Shown here: positions 16,925-25,717 of the stretch, piece by piece
How the letters are laid out: every line of letters starts with the position of its first letter
Numbering within the stretch: position 1 is the stretch's first letter
From: Anaerolineae bacterium
GTDB lineage: Bacteria; Chloroflexota; Anaerolineae; Aggregatilineales; Aggregatilineaceae
DNA: 64,000 bases
Assembly: GCA_027494015.1 (NCBI GenBank)
Contig: JAOSJP010000012.1
Coordinates: forward strand, 186,001-250,000
Direction: 5' to 3'
Notes under the pieces: generated by a model
Seen by the model: the letters and a program-made list of their open reading frames with translations, nothing else
Database searches by the model: none
Told to the model about the DNA's origin: nothing
Program-made: the position numbers and the translations under genes

Positions 16925-19591
16925 CTACCCTGTGTTCTTCATGCCGGCGGCGATGCCGTTGACGGTGAGCATGAACGCCTGCCACGCCTCCTGGTAGGCG
17001 GGCGTCGCCGGGTCAAGCTGGCGCAATTCGCGCAGCAATTCCACCTGGATGAAGTTCAGCGGGTCAATGTACGGGTTGCGGCGCTCGATGGAGTGGCGGA
17101 TGACCGGCATCTCGGCCAGCAGATCGTCCTGCCCGGTGATGGCCGTGATCCAGTGGCAGGCGCGGGCGTATTCGCCCTCGATCTCGCCGAAGATGCTCTC
17201 GCGCAGGGCCGGGTCGCTCACCAGCGAGGCGTACAGCCGGGCGATGCCCATGTCCGCTTTGGCCAGGTCCAGCTCGACATTCTGGATGAGCGCGGAGAAG
17301 AACGGCCACTGGCGGTACATGGCGTGCAGCAGGTCGAGGCCCTCCTCAGCGCAGTCGTGCGCGGCGCAGTAGGCTTCGAAGGCGTGGCCGACGCCGTACC
17401 AACTGGGGATGATGGCCCGGCTCTGCATCCACGAGAAGACCCAGGGAATAGCCCGAATCTGGGCGAAGCCGCCCTGGGCACGCCGGGCCGGGCGCGAGCC
17501 GATGGGCATCTCGGCCAATTCATTGATCGGCGTAGCCTGCTGCCAGTAGTCGAGGAAGCCGGGCGTCTCGTAGACGAAGCGCTGGAAGGCGGCCTGGCCT
17601 GCGCTGGCCAGCTCGGCCATCGCCGCGCGCCACTCCGGGCGCAGGTCTGTCAGCGCGGGCGTGATGGTGCTCAGCAGGGCGGCGTGCGTCACCTGGTGCA
17701 GGTGGCGGCGGGCGATGTCGGCGTTGCTGTAGCGGTGGGCGATGACTTCGCCCTGCTCGGTGATCTTGATGCGCCCGCGCATGGCGCCGGGGGGCTGGGC
17801 GAGGATGGCGCGGTTGGTGGGGCCGCCGCCGCGCCCGATGCTGCCGCCCCGCCCGTGAAATAGCTCCAGCGTGATGCCGTGCGCGTCGCAGACCGCGCCA
17901 AGCTGCTCCTGCGCCGCGTACAGCCCCCAGCTAGAGGCCAGGTAGCCACCATCTTTGGCGCTGTCCGAATAGCCGAGCATCACCTGCAAATGGCTGCCGC
18001 GCCCGGCGAGATACTCCTGAAAGGGGGGCATGGCCAGCAGGTCGCGCACGATGTCCGGCGCGGCGCGCAGGGCGTCAATCGTCTCGAAGAGCGGCACCAG
18101 GTCTACGTCGCGCTGCACGCCGACTTCGCGGGCGAAAAGCAGCAGAGTCAGCACGTCGCTGGGCGCGCTGCACATGCTGGCGATCACCGTGTCGAGGGCC
18201 GCCGGGCCGTAGCTGGCGTGGGCGGCGGCGATCATGCGCCAGGTGGCGATGACGCGGTTCGTCGGCTCGGAGAAGGCTGGCTCGACGGGGAACAGCGGGC
18301 GCGGATTGACGATCTCGCACAGCAACCGCGCCTGTCTGTCCGGCTCCGGCAGAGCCAGGTAGTTCGGGCAGATCTCGAAGGCGCGCAGAATCTCGTCAAG
18401 GGCCGCCGCGTAGAGCCGCGCGTCGTCGCGCACTTCCAGCGGCACCAGGTGCAGCCCGAACAGCCGCACCTGGCGGATCAGCCGGCGCAGCGCGCCGTCG
18501 GCGACGCGCCCGGCGCCGCGAGCGGCCAGACTGTCCTCGATCAGGCGCAGGTCGGCCAGCAGGTCGTCGCCGCCCCGGTAGCTGCCCGCGCTCAGCTTCT
18601 CCCCGATGATGTCCAGCATCTCGCGGTAAAGCTCGCCGGGGAAGCGCAGCGCATCTCCGCCGCGCTGCCGGGCCACCGCCGCGCGCAGTGCGTCCGTTGC
18701 GGGCAGGTCGTCGGTGGACTGGGTGAGGTGCTCGCGCAGGAAGGCGACGGCTTCGCGGTAGACGGCGCTGATCGCGGCGCGGTGCGCGCGCAGCGTGTCC
18801 AGCGTGACCTGGGGCGTGACGTTGGGGTGGCCGTCGCGGTCGCCGCCGACCCACGAGCTATAGCGCACCAGCGGGGGCAGGGTGCGCCAGTCGCCGGCGG
18901 GGTAGTGGGCCTGCAGGCTGGCGCGCAGATCGTCCGTCAGGGCGATGAGCACGTCCATGACCACCGTAGTCAGGAAATAAACAACGAAATCCACTTCGTC
19001 GGCGATGGAGGCGCGCGAGGCGCGGGTGGGGCGCGTCTGCCACAGCTCCTCGATCTCCTCGGCGAGCGTCGCTTCGAGGGCGCTCATCTCGCGCGGCAGC
19101 AGGGCTTCGCGCTCGCGGCGGGTCATCATCTGCACGATGTGCCGCTGCTTGACCAGCACCTCTTTGCGCTTGGCCTCGGTGGGGTGGGCGGTCAGCACCA
19201 GGCGCACGCTGATCTGCTCCAGCAGCGCGCGCACCTGGGCGGCGCTGAGACCCGCTGCGTGCAGCGCGCGGATGGCGTCGCCGATGGATTCGCTCAGCGC
19301 GCCGTCTGTCTCGCGCTGGCGCAGCACGCGGATGCGCTGCTGGTCTTCGGCGGCGTTGATCAGTTGGAAGTAGTTGCTGAAGGCTTTGATCAGGATGCGC
19401 TTGCCCGCCAGGTCTTGCTGGCGGATGCGCGCGAGCAGCTCGTCGGCAGCGCCCGGCTCGTTGGCGCGGCGCGCTTTGGCCGCCGCGCGCACGGCCTCAA
19501 CCGTGTTGAAGGCGTCGTCGCCGTGCTGCTCGCGGATGACCACGCCCAGCAAGCCGCCGAGCAGCCGGATGTCAGCGCTGAGAGGGTTCAT
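16925..19591 (-). CDS. ppc: Phosphoenolpyruvate carboxylase
   Basis: An 888-residue cytoplasmic enzyme that adds bicarbonate to phosphoenolpyruvate to make oxaloacetate. Conserved signatures are present: catalytic histidine in VLTAHPTEAKRKE (about 135), the WVGGDRDGHPNVT loop, the VMLGYSDSAKDGGYLAS motif, the glycine-rich FHGRGGSIGRGGGP loop (about 580) and the invariant C-terminal GIAAGMKNTG. The start at MNPLSADIRLLGGLLG keeps the usual N-terminus. A single-gene unit, convergent with the alpha-mannosidase, with its own candidate promoter. Confidence 0.97.
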   Translation of the reverse strand: MNPLSADIRLLGGLLGVVIREQHGDDAFNTVEAVRAAAKARRANEPGAADELLARIRQQDLAGKRILIKAFSNYFQLINAAEDQQRIRVLRQRETDGALSESIGDAIRALHAAGLSAAQVRALLEQISVRLVLTAHPTEAKRKEVLVKQRHIVQMMTRREREALLPREMSALEATLAEEIEELWQTRPTRASRASIADEVDFVVYFLTTVVMDVLIALTDDLRASLQAHYPAGDWRTLPPLVRYSSWVGGDRDGHPNVTPQVTLDTLRAHRAAISAVYREAVAFLREHLTQSTDDLPATDALRAAVARQRGGDALRFPGELYREMLDIIGEKLSAGSYRGGDDLLADLRLIEDSLAARGAGRVADGALRRLIRQVRLFGLHLVPLEVRDDARLYAAALDEILRAFEICPNYLALPEPDRQARLLCEIVNPRPLFPVEPAFSEPTNRVIATWRMIAAAHASYGPAALDTVIASMCSAPSDVLTLLLFAREVGVQRDVDLVPLFETIDALRAAPDIVRDLLAMPPFQEYLAGRGSHLQVMLGYSDSAKDGGYLASSWGLYAAQEQLGAVCDAHGITLELFHGRGGSIGRGGGPTNRAILAQPPGAMRGRIKITEQGEVIAHRYSNADIARRHLHQVTHAALLSTITPALTDLRPEWRAAMAELASAGQAAFQRFVYETPGFLDYWQQATPINELAEMPIGSRPARRAQGGFAQIRAIPWVFSWMQSRAIIPSWYGVGHAFEAYCAAHDCAEEGLDLLHAMYRQWPFFSALIQNVELDLAKADMGIARLYASLVSDPALRESIFGEIEGEYARACHWITAITGQDDLLAEMPVIRHSIERRNPYIDPLNFIQVELLRELRQLDPATPAYQEAWQAFMLTVNGIAAGMKNTG

Positions 19592-19620
19592 GGCCTGTCC
19601 TGACTGTGCGATCCGCCAAG

Positions 19621-19649
19621 ATCATAACAGCAGAGAGGGGAATTGTCGT
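19621..19649 (-). promoter_or_regulatory. Candidate ppc promoter
   Basis: On the minus strand, ACGACA (19649-19644) and TATGAT (19626-19621) lie 17 bases apart. The first box matches TTGACA only at GACA. Transcription would begin near 19614, about 23 bases before the ppc ATG at 19591. Confidence 0.5.
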
Positions 19650-19681
19650 GTGCGGCTGACCGGGCGTAGTGTCTGCGCCTG

Positions 19682-19794
19682 CCTCACCCCCTAAATCCCC
19701 CTCTCCAGCCGAGCTAGAGAGGGGGACTTCAACCGCCAGATGGGACGATTTCCCCCTCTCTGGCTTAGCCGGGGAGGGGGCCAGGGGGAGGGGC
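19682..19794. repeat. Element B copy 1
   Basis: About 113 bp beginning CCTCACCCCCTAAATCCCCC, with the hairpin-forming CTCTCCAGCCGAGCTAGAGAG, then a spacer (ACTTCAACCGCCAGATGG) and a second CTCTCTGGCTTAGCCGGGGAG hairpin, ending GGCCAGGGGGAGGGG. Further copies: 19859, 49481 and 60763. The 400 bases between ppc and the next gene are filled by two B copies with D and P palindromes between. Confidence 0.75.
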
Positions 19795-19805
19795 CTTCTG
19801 CCACA

Positions 19806-19855
19806 CCAGACTTCCGAAGTCTGGCGTAGGGGAGGGTTTCTAAACCCTCCCCTAC
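19806..19855. repeat. Palindromes D (19806-19824) and P (19826-19855) side by side
   Basis: D is the palindrome CCAGACTTCCGAAGTCTGG. P is a 30-base inverted repeat with 14-bp arms (GTAGGGGAGGGTTT) and loop CT. Both lie between two direct copies of element B. On the minus strand they lie downstream of the 19992 permease gene and could end its transcript. Confidence 0.7.
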
Positions 19856-19858
19856 AAG

Positions 19859-19970
19859 CCTCACCCCCTAAAATCCCCCTCCAGCCGGGCTAGAGAGGGG
19901 GACTTCAACCGCCAGATGGAATGATTTCCCCCTCTCTGGCTTGGCCGGGGAGGGGGCCAGGGAGAGGGGC
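19859..19970. repeat. Element B copy 2
   Basis: Same order of words as copy 1 in the same orientation, with small differences (CCCTAAAATCCCC, CCAGCCGGGCTAGAGAGG, TTGGCCGGGGAGG). It ends 21 bases from the stop of the minus-strand permease gene. Confidence 0.75.
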
Positions 19971-19991
19971 GTTGCGCCCGTACTACGTGCC

Positions 19992-20924
19992 CTAGGCCAC
20001 CTTCTTGGAAGCCTGGGGGTCGAACGCATCGCGCACGCCGTCGCCGATCAGGAACAGGCACAGCACGGTGATGACGATCATCAGGCCGGGCATGATGACC
20101 AGGTGCACCCCCATCGTGTAGAAGGTCTGGGCGTTGATCAGCATGTTGCCCCAGCTTGGCGTGGGCGGGCGCACGCCGAGGTTCAGGAAGCTCAGCGCCG
20201 ACTCCACCAGGATGAAGCCGCCGATGTCGGTAGCCAGGTTGATCGCCAGGACGGAGAAGATGTTGGGCAGGATATGCAAGAACATGATGCGCGGCGTGCC
20301 GGCGCCGATGGCGTGCGCGGCCACAATATACTCGCGGTTGCGGTGCGACAGCGTCTCGCCGCGCACGAAGCGCATGGTGCTGGTCCACGACAGCAGCGCC
20401 AGAATCAGGATCAGCGTGAACACCGTGGGCGAGAGCATGGCCGAGATGATCAACAACAGGAACAGCGACGGCACCGAGTTCAGAGTGATGACAAACCACA
20501 TGATCAGGTCATCAATGAAACCCAGCCGTCCGCCCTGATAAAAGCCCGCGACAACGCCCACTGTCGTGCCCACAATCAGCGACACCAGCGCCGCGGAAAA
20601 GCCGATGCCCAATGACACGCGCGCTCCATAGAGCAGGCGCGACAGATGATCGCGGCCCAGGTCGTCGGTCCCCAGGGGGTGGCCCGGCGAGCCTATCGCC
20701 GCGAAGGTGTTGCGCAGGTCCGTGCGGCGGTAGTTCACTCCCAGCGCGTCTGAGATGGCTGGAGCCAGCAGCGCTAAAATGGCGAGCAGCAGAATCACTC
20801 CAATGGCAATCAGGGTCAGGTAGTCGCGCCGCAGGCGTAGCAGGGCGAGCTGCCAGAGCGTCTGGCCGCGGTATTCGTCTTCGTCATACAAACTCAGCAC
20901 AGCAGCTTCCGAAGCTGACATCAT
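19992..20924 (-). CDS. Peptide-type ABC permease (DppC family)
   Basis: A 310-residue membrane subunit of a dipeptide/oligopeptide/nickel-type importer. It has a cytoplasmic N-terminus, a first helix at about 30-52, then the extracytoplasmic stretch with HPLGTDDLGRDHLSRLLYGARVSL, a hallmark of DppC. The EAA-like loop is near AAHAIGAGTPRIMFLHILPN, and the end is GDGVRDAFDPQ. The ATG at 20924 is preferred to the longer frame because TAGGAG lies just before it and the longer start would overlap the upstream gene. It is the last gene of a three-gene minus-strand operon. Confidence 0.9.
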   Translation of the reverse strand: MMSASEAAVLSLYDEDEYRGQTLWQLALLRLRRDYLTLIAIGVILLLAILALLAPAISDALGVNYRRTDLRNTFAAIGSPGHPLGTDDLGRDHLSRLLYGARVSLGIGFSAALVSLIVGTTVGVVAGFYQGGRLGFIDDLIMWFVITLNSVPSLFLLLIISAMLSPTVFTLILILALLSWTSTMRFVRGETLSHRNREYIVAAHAIGAGTPRIMFLHILPNIFSVLAINLATDIGGFILVESALSFLNLGVRPPTPSWGNMLINAQTFYTMGVHLVIMPGLMIVITVLCLFLIGDGVRDAFDPQASKKVA

Positions 20925-20931
20925 CGCTCTC

Positions 20932-21993
20932 CTACGACAGCCGGATGCGCGGGTCAATGAGCGCGTAGAGGATATCGGACAGCAGGTAACCGATGATGGT
21001 GGTCAGGGACACCATAATCACCGCGCACATGATCACCGGATAATCCAGCGTCAGCACTGCTGAGTAGGTCGTGCGCCCCACGCCAGGCCAGGAGAAGATC
21101 ATCTCCGTGATGAGCGCCCCGCCAATAATACCTGGGATGGCCGGCCCCATAATGGTGGCGATGGGGATCAAGGCATTGCGCGCGGCATGGACGAACCAGA
21201 TCTGGCGGTAGGTGAGACCTTTGGCCTGCGCCGTGCGCACATAATCCTGGCTGAGCACGTCCAGGGTGGAGGCGCGCATGAAGCGCGACAGAATAGCGAC
21301 CCAGCCGGTGGACAACACAGCGACGGGCAGGATCAGATGCTCGATCCGGTCTGTGAGGGTGACTTCGCCGGTCAGGAAATAGTTGGTGGGGTAGCGCCCG
21401 CCCATGGGCAGCCAGCCCAGCCACGAGCCAAAAATGAGCAGCAGCGTCAGCCCCAGCCAGAACACGGGGACGGCGCTGAAAAGGACCGCCATGACGCGCG
21501 TCAGGTTGTCGAAAACTCCTCCTCGCTGGACGGCGGCCAGCACCCCAATGGACACGCCCAACAGGACGCCGACCAGCAGCGACAGCGATCCCAGCTCCGC
21601 AGTGGCCGGGAATTTCTCTATGATGAGCTCCAGAGCGGGCCGCTTGGTGACGAACGAAGTCCCGAAATCGCCGCGCAGGATGCCCTTCTTGGTGCCGCGC
21701 TCCACAACCTGCTCGCCGTTGCTGTCCAGAACCGGGTTGCCGCGCCCGTCAACTTTGGGGAACTTCTGCCAATCGTTCCCGATCAGCCAGCGAATGTACT
21801 GCTTGTAGACCGGGTCATTGGTGCCGAGCTGGGCGGCCATGGCCACCCGCTGTGCTTTGGTGGTCCTGGGCCCAAAAGTCAGGGTCGAGACAGGATCGCC
21901 TGGCGCGGCCACAATGATCGCATAGGTCAGGATGGTGATGCCAAACAGGGTGGGAATGGCCTGGACGAGCCGCCGCAGGATGAATTGCGTCAT
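20932..21993 (-). CDS. Peptide-type ABC permease (DppB family)
   Basis: A 353-residue permease starting MTQFILRRLVQAIPTLFGI, the typical DppB first helix. The ATG at 21993 follows AAAGGAGGCGG. Further marks are DYVRTAQAKGLTYRQIWFVHAARNALIP (the ATPase-contact loop) and EMIFSWPGVGRTTYSAVL, then DPRIRLS at the end. A soluble loop at about 65-130 contains KVDGRGNPVLDSNGEQV, longer than in E. coli DppB. The DppC gene starts 7 bases downstream. Confidence 0.92.
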   Translation of the reverse strand: MTQFILRRLVQAIPTLFGITILTYAIIVAAPGDPVSTLTFGPRTTKAQRVAMAAQLGTNDPVYKQYIRWLIGNDWQKFPKVDGRGNPVLDSNGEQVVERGTKKGILRGDFGTSFVTKRPALELIIEKFPATAELGSLSLLVGVLLGVSIGVLAAVQRGGVFDNLTRVMAVLFSAVPVFWLGLTLLLIFGSWLGWLPMGGRYPTNYFLTGEVTLTDRIEHLILPVAVLSTGWVAILSRFMRASTLDVLSQDYVRTAQAKGLTYRQIWFVHAARNALIPIATIMGPAIPGIIGGALITEMIFSWPGVGRTTYSAVLTLDYPVIMCAVIMVSLTTIIGYLLSDILYALIDPRIRLS

Positions 21994-22033
21994 TGTCTCG
22001 TTATCCGCCTCCTTTCGCGGGAGACGCCAGAGG

Positions 22034-22072
22034 ACTCTGGCCGGCAACCCGTCTGGGCTGCCGGCCAGGAGT
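22034..22072 (-). terminator. Stem-loop between binding protein and permease genes
   Basis: Arms CTGGCCGGCA (22037-22046) and TGCCGGCCAG (22059-22068) pair perfectly, and the pairing extends with one bulge to 22034 and 22072. It lies just after the stop of the minus-strand binding-protein gene. No T-run is present on that strand. Confidence 0.6.
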
Positions 22073-22090
22073 TCTCAGAGCGTCAGAGCT

Positions 22091-23842
22091 TTACTGGGCA
22101 ATCGTCCAGGTGTGGACATTCCACAGGGGCACGTTCGGGTAAGGCGCGAACCCTGCCACCTCAGTGGAAGCCGCGTACATGGTATCCTGCACGAACAGCC
22201 ACAGATAGGGCTGGTCGTCCTGCAGAATCTTCTCGATTTCGTAGTAGATCTCAGCGCGCGCAGCCGGGTCGCAGCCGGGCAGCGTAGCCGCCTGCAGCGA
22301 CAGTTCCTCGAAGCGCGGGTTGTAGTAGGACATGGCGTTGCTGGACTGGTTGGCCGGGTCGTCGTTGGCGCTGCCGAAGAGCTGAATCTGATCCGGATCG
22401 TCGGGGAAGCCCTGACGCCAGCCGATGATGTAAGCATCGAAGGTTTGCGCACCGAACGTCTTGTCCAGCAGCGTCTGCCAGTCAATGGCCTGGAAGTCCA
22501 CGTTGATCCCCAGGTCGTAAAGCTCGTCCTGGATGATCTGGCCGATGGCTTCACGACGGGTGTTGCCCTGGTTGGTGATCAGCTCGAACTCGAAGGGCGC
22601 GCCCTCTTCTGCATAGAGGCAGCCCTGGCAGATGCGCACGCCGTCCGGCCCCAGCGGCCAGCCAGCCTCGTCGAGCATCTGGGCGGCCAGCTCGGGGTCG
22701 TAGGGGATCGGCGCCAGGTTCGGGTCTTTGGCCCAGGAGGTCGGAATCTGGCTCGAAGCCATGGCCGAGCCTTCGCCAAAGACCGCACCGCTGACGATGT
22801 CCTCAACGTTGATCGCGTGCTGGAGCGCGCGGCGGACGCGGACATCCCCGAAGATCGGGTGGTGACCCTGGTCAATGGGGTTGCCGTCCGCGTCGCGGCC
22901 CGGCTGCGGGTTCTCCGGGTCGGCCAGGTTCAGGCCCATGTAGTCCCACGAGTTGCCGGGCATGTCAACGGCCACCACATTCGCAGCCGTGCGGAGGTCG
23001 GGGCGGCGCTGCACGGGCGGCCCGTCAATGAAGTTGGTCTCGCCGGCCAGGAATTGCTCGACCAGCACGGTCTGATCGGGCACGTCACGGAAGATGTACC
23101 CGGAGGGGATGACCACGCCATCGGGCCAGGTGGTGGTCGCCTTGATGGCCACGGCCTCGCCGGGGTTGAAGCTGGCGAACTCAAACGGGCCATAGGCGAT
23201 CGTGGGGGCGGTGTCGAAGGGGTGATCCTTCATCACCGAGAAGTCGAAGTCCGGGCTGCCGTCGTAGTCCCAGACATGGGCCGGGACAACGGCGAAGCCA
23301 GCGCCGAGGCCGAGCGCGGTGCAACTGGCGATCTCGAAGACCGCCTCGTAGGTGTAGTCGTCAATGATGCGGATTTCCTTGACGCCGGTGGGGTTGCCGT
23401 CGGCGACGTAGTTGAAGTAGCCGTACAGCGGAGCGTCAATGACACCGCTGGCGATGGCATCGAAGCTGAACTTGACGTCCTTGGTGGTGATGGGCGTGCC
23501 ATCGGTCCAGAACGCGTCTTCGCGCATCTTGAAGGTGTAGACCAGGCCATCCTCCGAGACGCTATACTCGGTGGCCAGCACGCCGTAGACGTCTTCGTCG
23601 CCGGCGAGGGCGTAGGTCTGCGTGATGCCGCTGGCGCCGATGACCGACGGGAACAGCAGCGCGGTGATGCGGAGCGTGGCCGTGTCGTTGCTGCGCAGCG
23701 GGTTCATGGCGCCGAAGTTGACCGAGCCACCGAAGTTGCCTTCGATCACTGGGCCGCCGCTGCCCGGCTCCTGCGCGAACACAGTCATCGGGGCCAGCAT
23801 GGTGGCCAGGATGACGATAACAAAAAGGGTCGTCCTCTTCAT
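22091..23842 (-). CDS. Peptide-type ABC substrate-binding protein
   Basis: A 583-residue family 5 solute-binding protein (DppA/OppA type). The signal peptide covers residues 1-23 (MKRTTLFVIVILATMLAPMT, cut near FAQ-EP). The family core is visible: EYSVSEDGLVYTFKMREDAFWTDGTPITTKDVKFSFDAI, and RVRRALQHAINVEDIV. The C-terminal part has PNVPLWNVHTW. The ATG at 23842 is preferred over the upstream in-frame ATG because AAGGAGG lies just before it. It heads the operon with DppB and DppC. No ATPase genes follow. Confidence 0.92.
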   Translation of the reverse strand: MKRTTLFVIVILATMLAPMTVFAQEPGSGGPVIEGNFGGSVNFGAMNPLRSNDTATLRITALLFPSVIGASGITQTYALAGDEDVYGVLATEYSVSEDGLVYTFKMREDAFWTDGTPITTKDVKFSFDAIASGVIDAPLYGYFNYVADGNPTGVKEIRIIDDYTYEAVFEIASCTALGLGAGFAVVPAHVWDYDGSPDFDFSVMKDHPFDTAPTIAYGPFEFASFNPGEAVAIKATTTWPDGVVIPSGYIFRDVPDQTVLVEQFLAGETNFIDGPPVQRRPDLRTAANVVAVDMPGNSWDYMGLNLADPENPQPGRDADGNPIDQGHHPIFGDVRVRRALQHAINVEDIVSGAVFGEGSAMASSQIPTSWAKDPNLAPIPYDPELAAQMLDEAGWPLGPDGVRICQGCLYAEEGAPFEFELITNQGNTRREAIGQIIQDELYDLGINVDFQAIDWQTLLDKTFGAQTFDAYIIGWRQGFPDDPDQIQLFGSANDDPANQSSNAMSYYNPRFEELSLQAATLPGCDPAARAEIYYEIEKILQDDQPYLWLFVQDTMYAASTEVAGFAPYPNVPLWNVHTWTIAQ

Positions 23843-24027
23843 CACAAGTGCCTCCTTAGGCATAACTTATACAATGCAGTGAGTTGCTTTCTCCGATAGC
23901 GCAGTCCTGCAATAGGGCCTCACCTTTCTCCCAGCACCTTACGGTTCGCTGGAGCAATGCTTGCCGATGCCGTTTGCTATGGGCTGATAGTTATACCAAC
24001 GTCCGCGCCATGATGCAACGCATTTGT

Positions 24028-24243
24028 GTGGGGCACGAGCAAAACCTGCCGGGTAGGGACGCTGTTCTGCTTCGCCCTGGTTTACCTCACCCCCGCTCGG
24101 CACTGACGCGCCTCGCCGCCCCCTCTCCATGCATGGAGAGGGGGCAAGCCGAGCACAGCGAGGCTGGGGGTGAGGTAAACCATCCTGCACCCAGCGAGTC
24201 ACTGTCAACCTTTGCGCACACCTTTTGTGTGCGCCCAACCATA
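24028..24243. repeat. Element A copy with intact hairpin core
   Basis: The core 24081-24180 is a 100-base inverted repeat beginning TTTACCTCACCCCCGCTCGG and ending GGGGGTGAGGTAAA, with tip CTCTCCATGCATGGAGAG. The left flank has GAGCAAAAC and GCTGTTCTGCTTCGCCCTGG, as in other copies. At the right, 24214-24234 forms an 8-bp stem (GCGCACAC with GTGTGCGC) just past the stop of the minus-strand gene at 24256 and may end its transcript. Nothing else was recognised in the 413-base gap 23843-24255. Confidence 0.75.
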
Positions 24244-24255
24244 CAGCAACCAGAC

Positions 24256-25248
24256 CTACAATTTTTCTGCACCGCGCACGGCCACTCCCCACAACTGGCG
24301 GATGGCGATGCTGCGCGCCACGAACGTCGCCAGCGCCGCGGGCAGGATGACCAGCGGGGTCAGCTCGATCAGGTACCCGGCGAATGGGCCGAGCACGATC
24401 ATCGCGGCCAGGCTGAACCCAACATCTCTCACTTGGCCCACCGGCTGGACCGCCAGCACAGCCACGCCCACCATAACATCTATGCCCCAGGCCAGCAGCG
24501 AAGCCGTCACCGCCGCTGTCGCCGCCTCGCGGACAGAAGATGAGCCGGTGCTGGCCGCCAGCGCAGCGACGATCATCAGGGTGAGCTGCTGCGCGCGATC
24601 GAACAGGTAGCCGACAATGAGGGCCAGCACCAGACCGATTGCCCCGAAGCACAGCATATTCTGGGCGGAGCTGCCCCATTCGCGACCTGAGATTCCAAGC
24701 GCGCCGGCCACCAGGGTCATCCCGCTGCCGATAAGCAGGCTGGCGATCAGGCCCTGCACCTGCACATACCACAGCCACCACAGCCGGGCGCGCAGCGACG
24801 CCAGAGCGCCCTGTGCCTTGGCCAGCAGGAGTTCCTCAGTGCTGTATGGCGCGGTTCGCAGCACTTCCCAGGTGCCCCTTTCGCGCTCGCGGGCGATGAT
24901 CGGCGCCAGCGTCAGCCCCAGCGGGAGCGCCCACACCAGCAGGGACGGGACGAACAGGGCGAGCGGCGCCAGCAGCAGCAGCAGCCCATTGAGGCAGAAA
25001 GGTGCCTGAGATGCGCGCGAGTATACCACAGCCGCCACATAGAATCCCCCCACGGCAATCCAGGCCAGGGGCGGAATGCGGTTCACGAGATCGGCGATGC
25101 GCTCCAGGGTCAGCGAGCCGACTTTCTCGTGGCGGGCGATTGGCAGCCTGCTGGCAGGAGCATCCTGCCAGGGGAGCAACTCGCGCACTACGTCCCAGCA
25201 GTTGATCGCCCGCAGCCACTCTTGAACTTTACGCATTGCTTCAGCCAA
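24256..25248 (-). CDS. ABC-2-type membrane protein, paralogue of the 29956 gene
   Basis: A 330-residue protein with about six membrane helices after a 70-residue soluble N-terminus. The ARERERGTWEVLRTAPYS motif is the cytoplasmic hallmark of ABC-2 exporters' membrane subunits. Shared blocks with the 29956-30843 protein include FDRAQQLTLMIVAALAAST versus VDRTQQYLLMVAAAMAAST, and VLGPFAGYLIELT versus VLGPMAGYIVDLT. No exporter-type ATPase lies beside either gene. It stands between the two divergent peptide-importer operons, convergent with neither start. The function is unknown; an ATPase elsewhere may serve both paralogues. Confidence 0.72.
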   Translation of the reverse strand: MAEAMRKVQEWLRAINCWDVVRELLPWQDAPASRLPIARHEKVGSLTLERIADLVNRIPPLAWIAVGGFYVAAVVYSRASQAPFCLNGLLLLLAPLALFVPSLLVWALPLGLTLAPIIARERERGTWEVLRTAPYSTEELLLAKAQGALASLRARLWWLWYVQVQGLIASLLIGSGMTLVAGALGISGREWGSSAQNMLCFGAIGLVLALIVGYLFDRAQQLTLMIVAALAASTGSSSVREAATAAVTASLLAWGIDVMVGVAVLAVQPVGQVRDVGFSLAAMIVLGPFAGYLIELTPLVILPAALATFVARSIAIRQLWGVAVRGAEKL

Positions 25249-25383
25249 CGGCTGCTTCTCATCCCCCCTGCCGGAGCGCCTTCAGGCCCCATCGCGGGCA
25301 GTTTCTGCTGCGCGGTGATGCGCAAGGTGCTGTATAGTGAAGTATATCATATGGTCAGGGGGGATCAACCGGGCGAGGGCGGC

Positions 25384-25412
25384 ATTGCGAATTGCGAATT
25401 GCGGATTGCGGA
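25384..25412. repeat. Tandem seven-base repeat (GAATTGC type)
   Basis: Four consecutive seven-base units: (C)ATTGC, GAATTGC, GAATTGC, GGATTGC, then GGAGG. It lies in the 469-base gap 25249-25717, which also has a hybrid of elements B and A and a promoter. Confidence 0.65.
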
Positions 25413-25486
25413 GGTCTGATGCGCGCGAGGGGGCTGAGCAAGCTGTCGCCAGGGGAAGTTCGGGAATGCTTGCTAAACCCCTCCTA

Positions 25487-25583
25487 CCTCTCCAGCCGAG
25501 CTAGAGAGGGGGATATCGCCAACAGTATCTCCAACGTGGAGAGGGGGCAAGCTGAGCGCAGCGAGGCTGGGGGTGAGGTCAAT
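25487..25583. repeat. Hybrid of element B left part and element A right arm
   Basis: CTCTCCAGCCGAGCTAGAGAG, the first hairpin of B, is followed after GGGATATCGCCAACAGTAT by CTCCAACGTGGAGAGGGGGC and the right arm of A ending GGGGGTGAGGTCAATG. The join looks like insertion followed by deletion or recombination between elements. Confidence 0.65.
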
Positions 25584-25635
25584 GTCCCGCGCCGGGCGAT
25601 TGACAAGCGACATTTGCGCGCGTCCCAGAATTTCC

Positions 25636-25663
25636 TTGCACCTTGCGGATTCCATGTCATAAT
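25636..25663 (+). promoter_or_regulatory. Candidate promoter of the second peptide-importer operon
   Basis: TTGCAC (25636-25641) and CATAAT (25658-25663) are 16 bases apart. Transcription would begin near 25670, about 48 bases before the binding-protein ATG. Confidence 0.5.
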
Positions 25664-25717
25664 AGGACAACCTGATCGTTCTGGGTATCGTATTTAAGTA
25701 GCCTGGGAGGATTCTGT

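Noticed and set aside
16697..17863. Plus-strand frame opposite the 3' part of ppc
   Set aside because: It is antisense to a certain gene and has no recognisable motif or ribosome site.
19682..19970. Possible CRISPR array in the repeated palindromes
   Set aside because: Repeats B, D and P are different from each other, spacing is irregular, and no cas gene is present.
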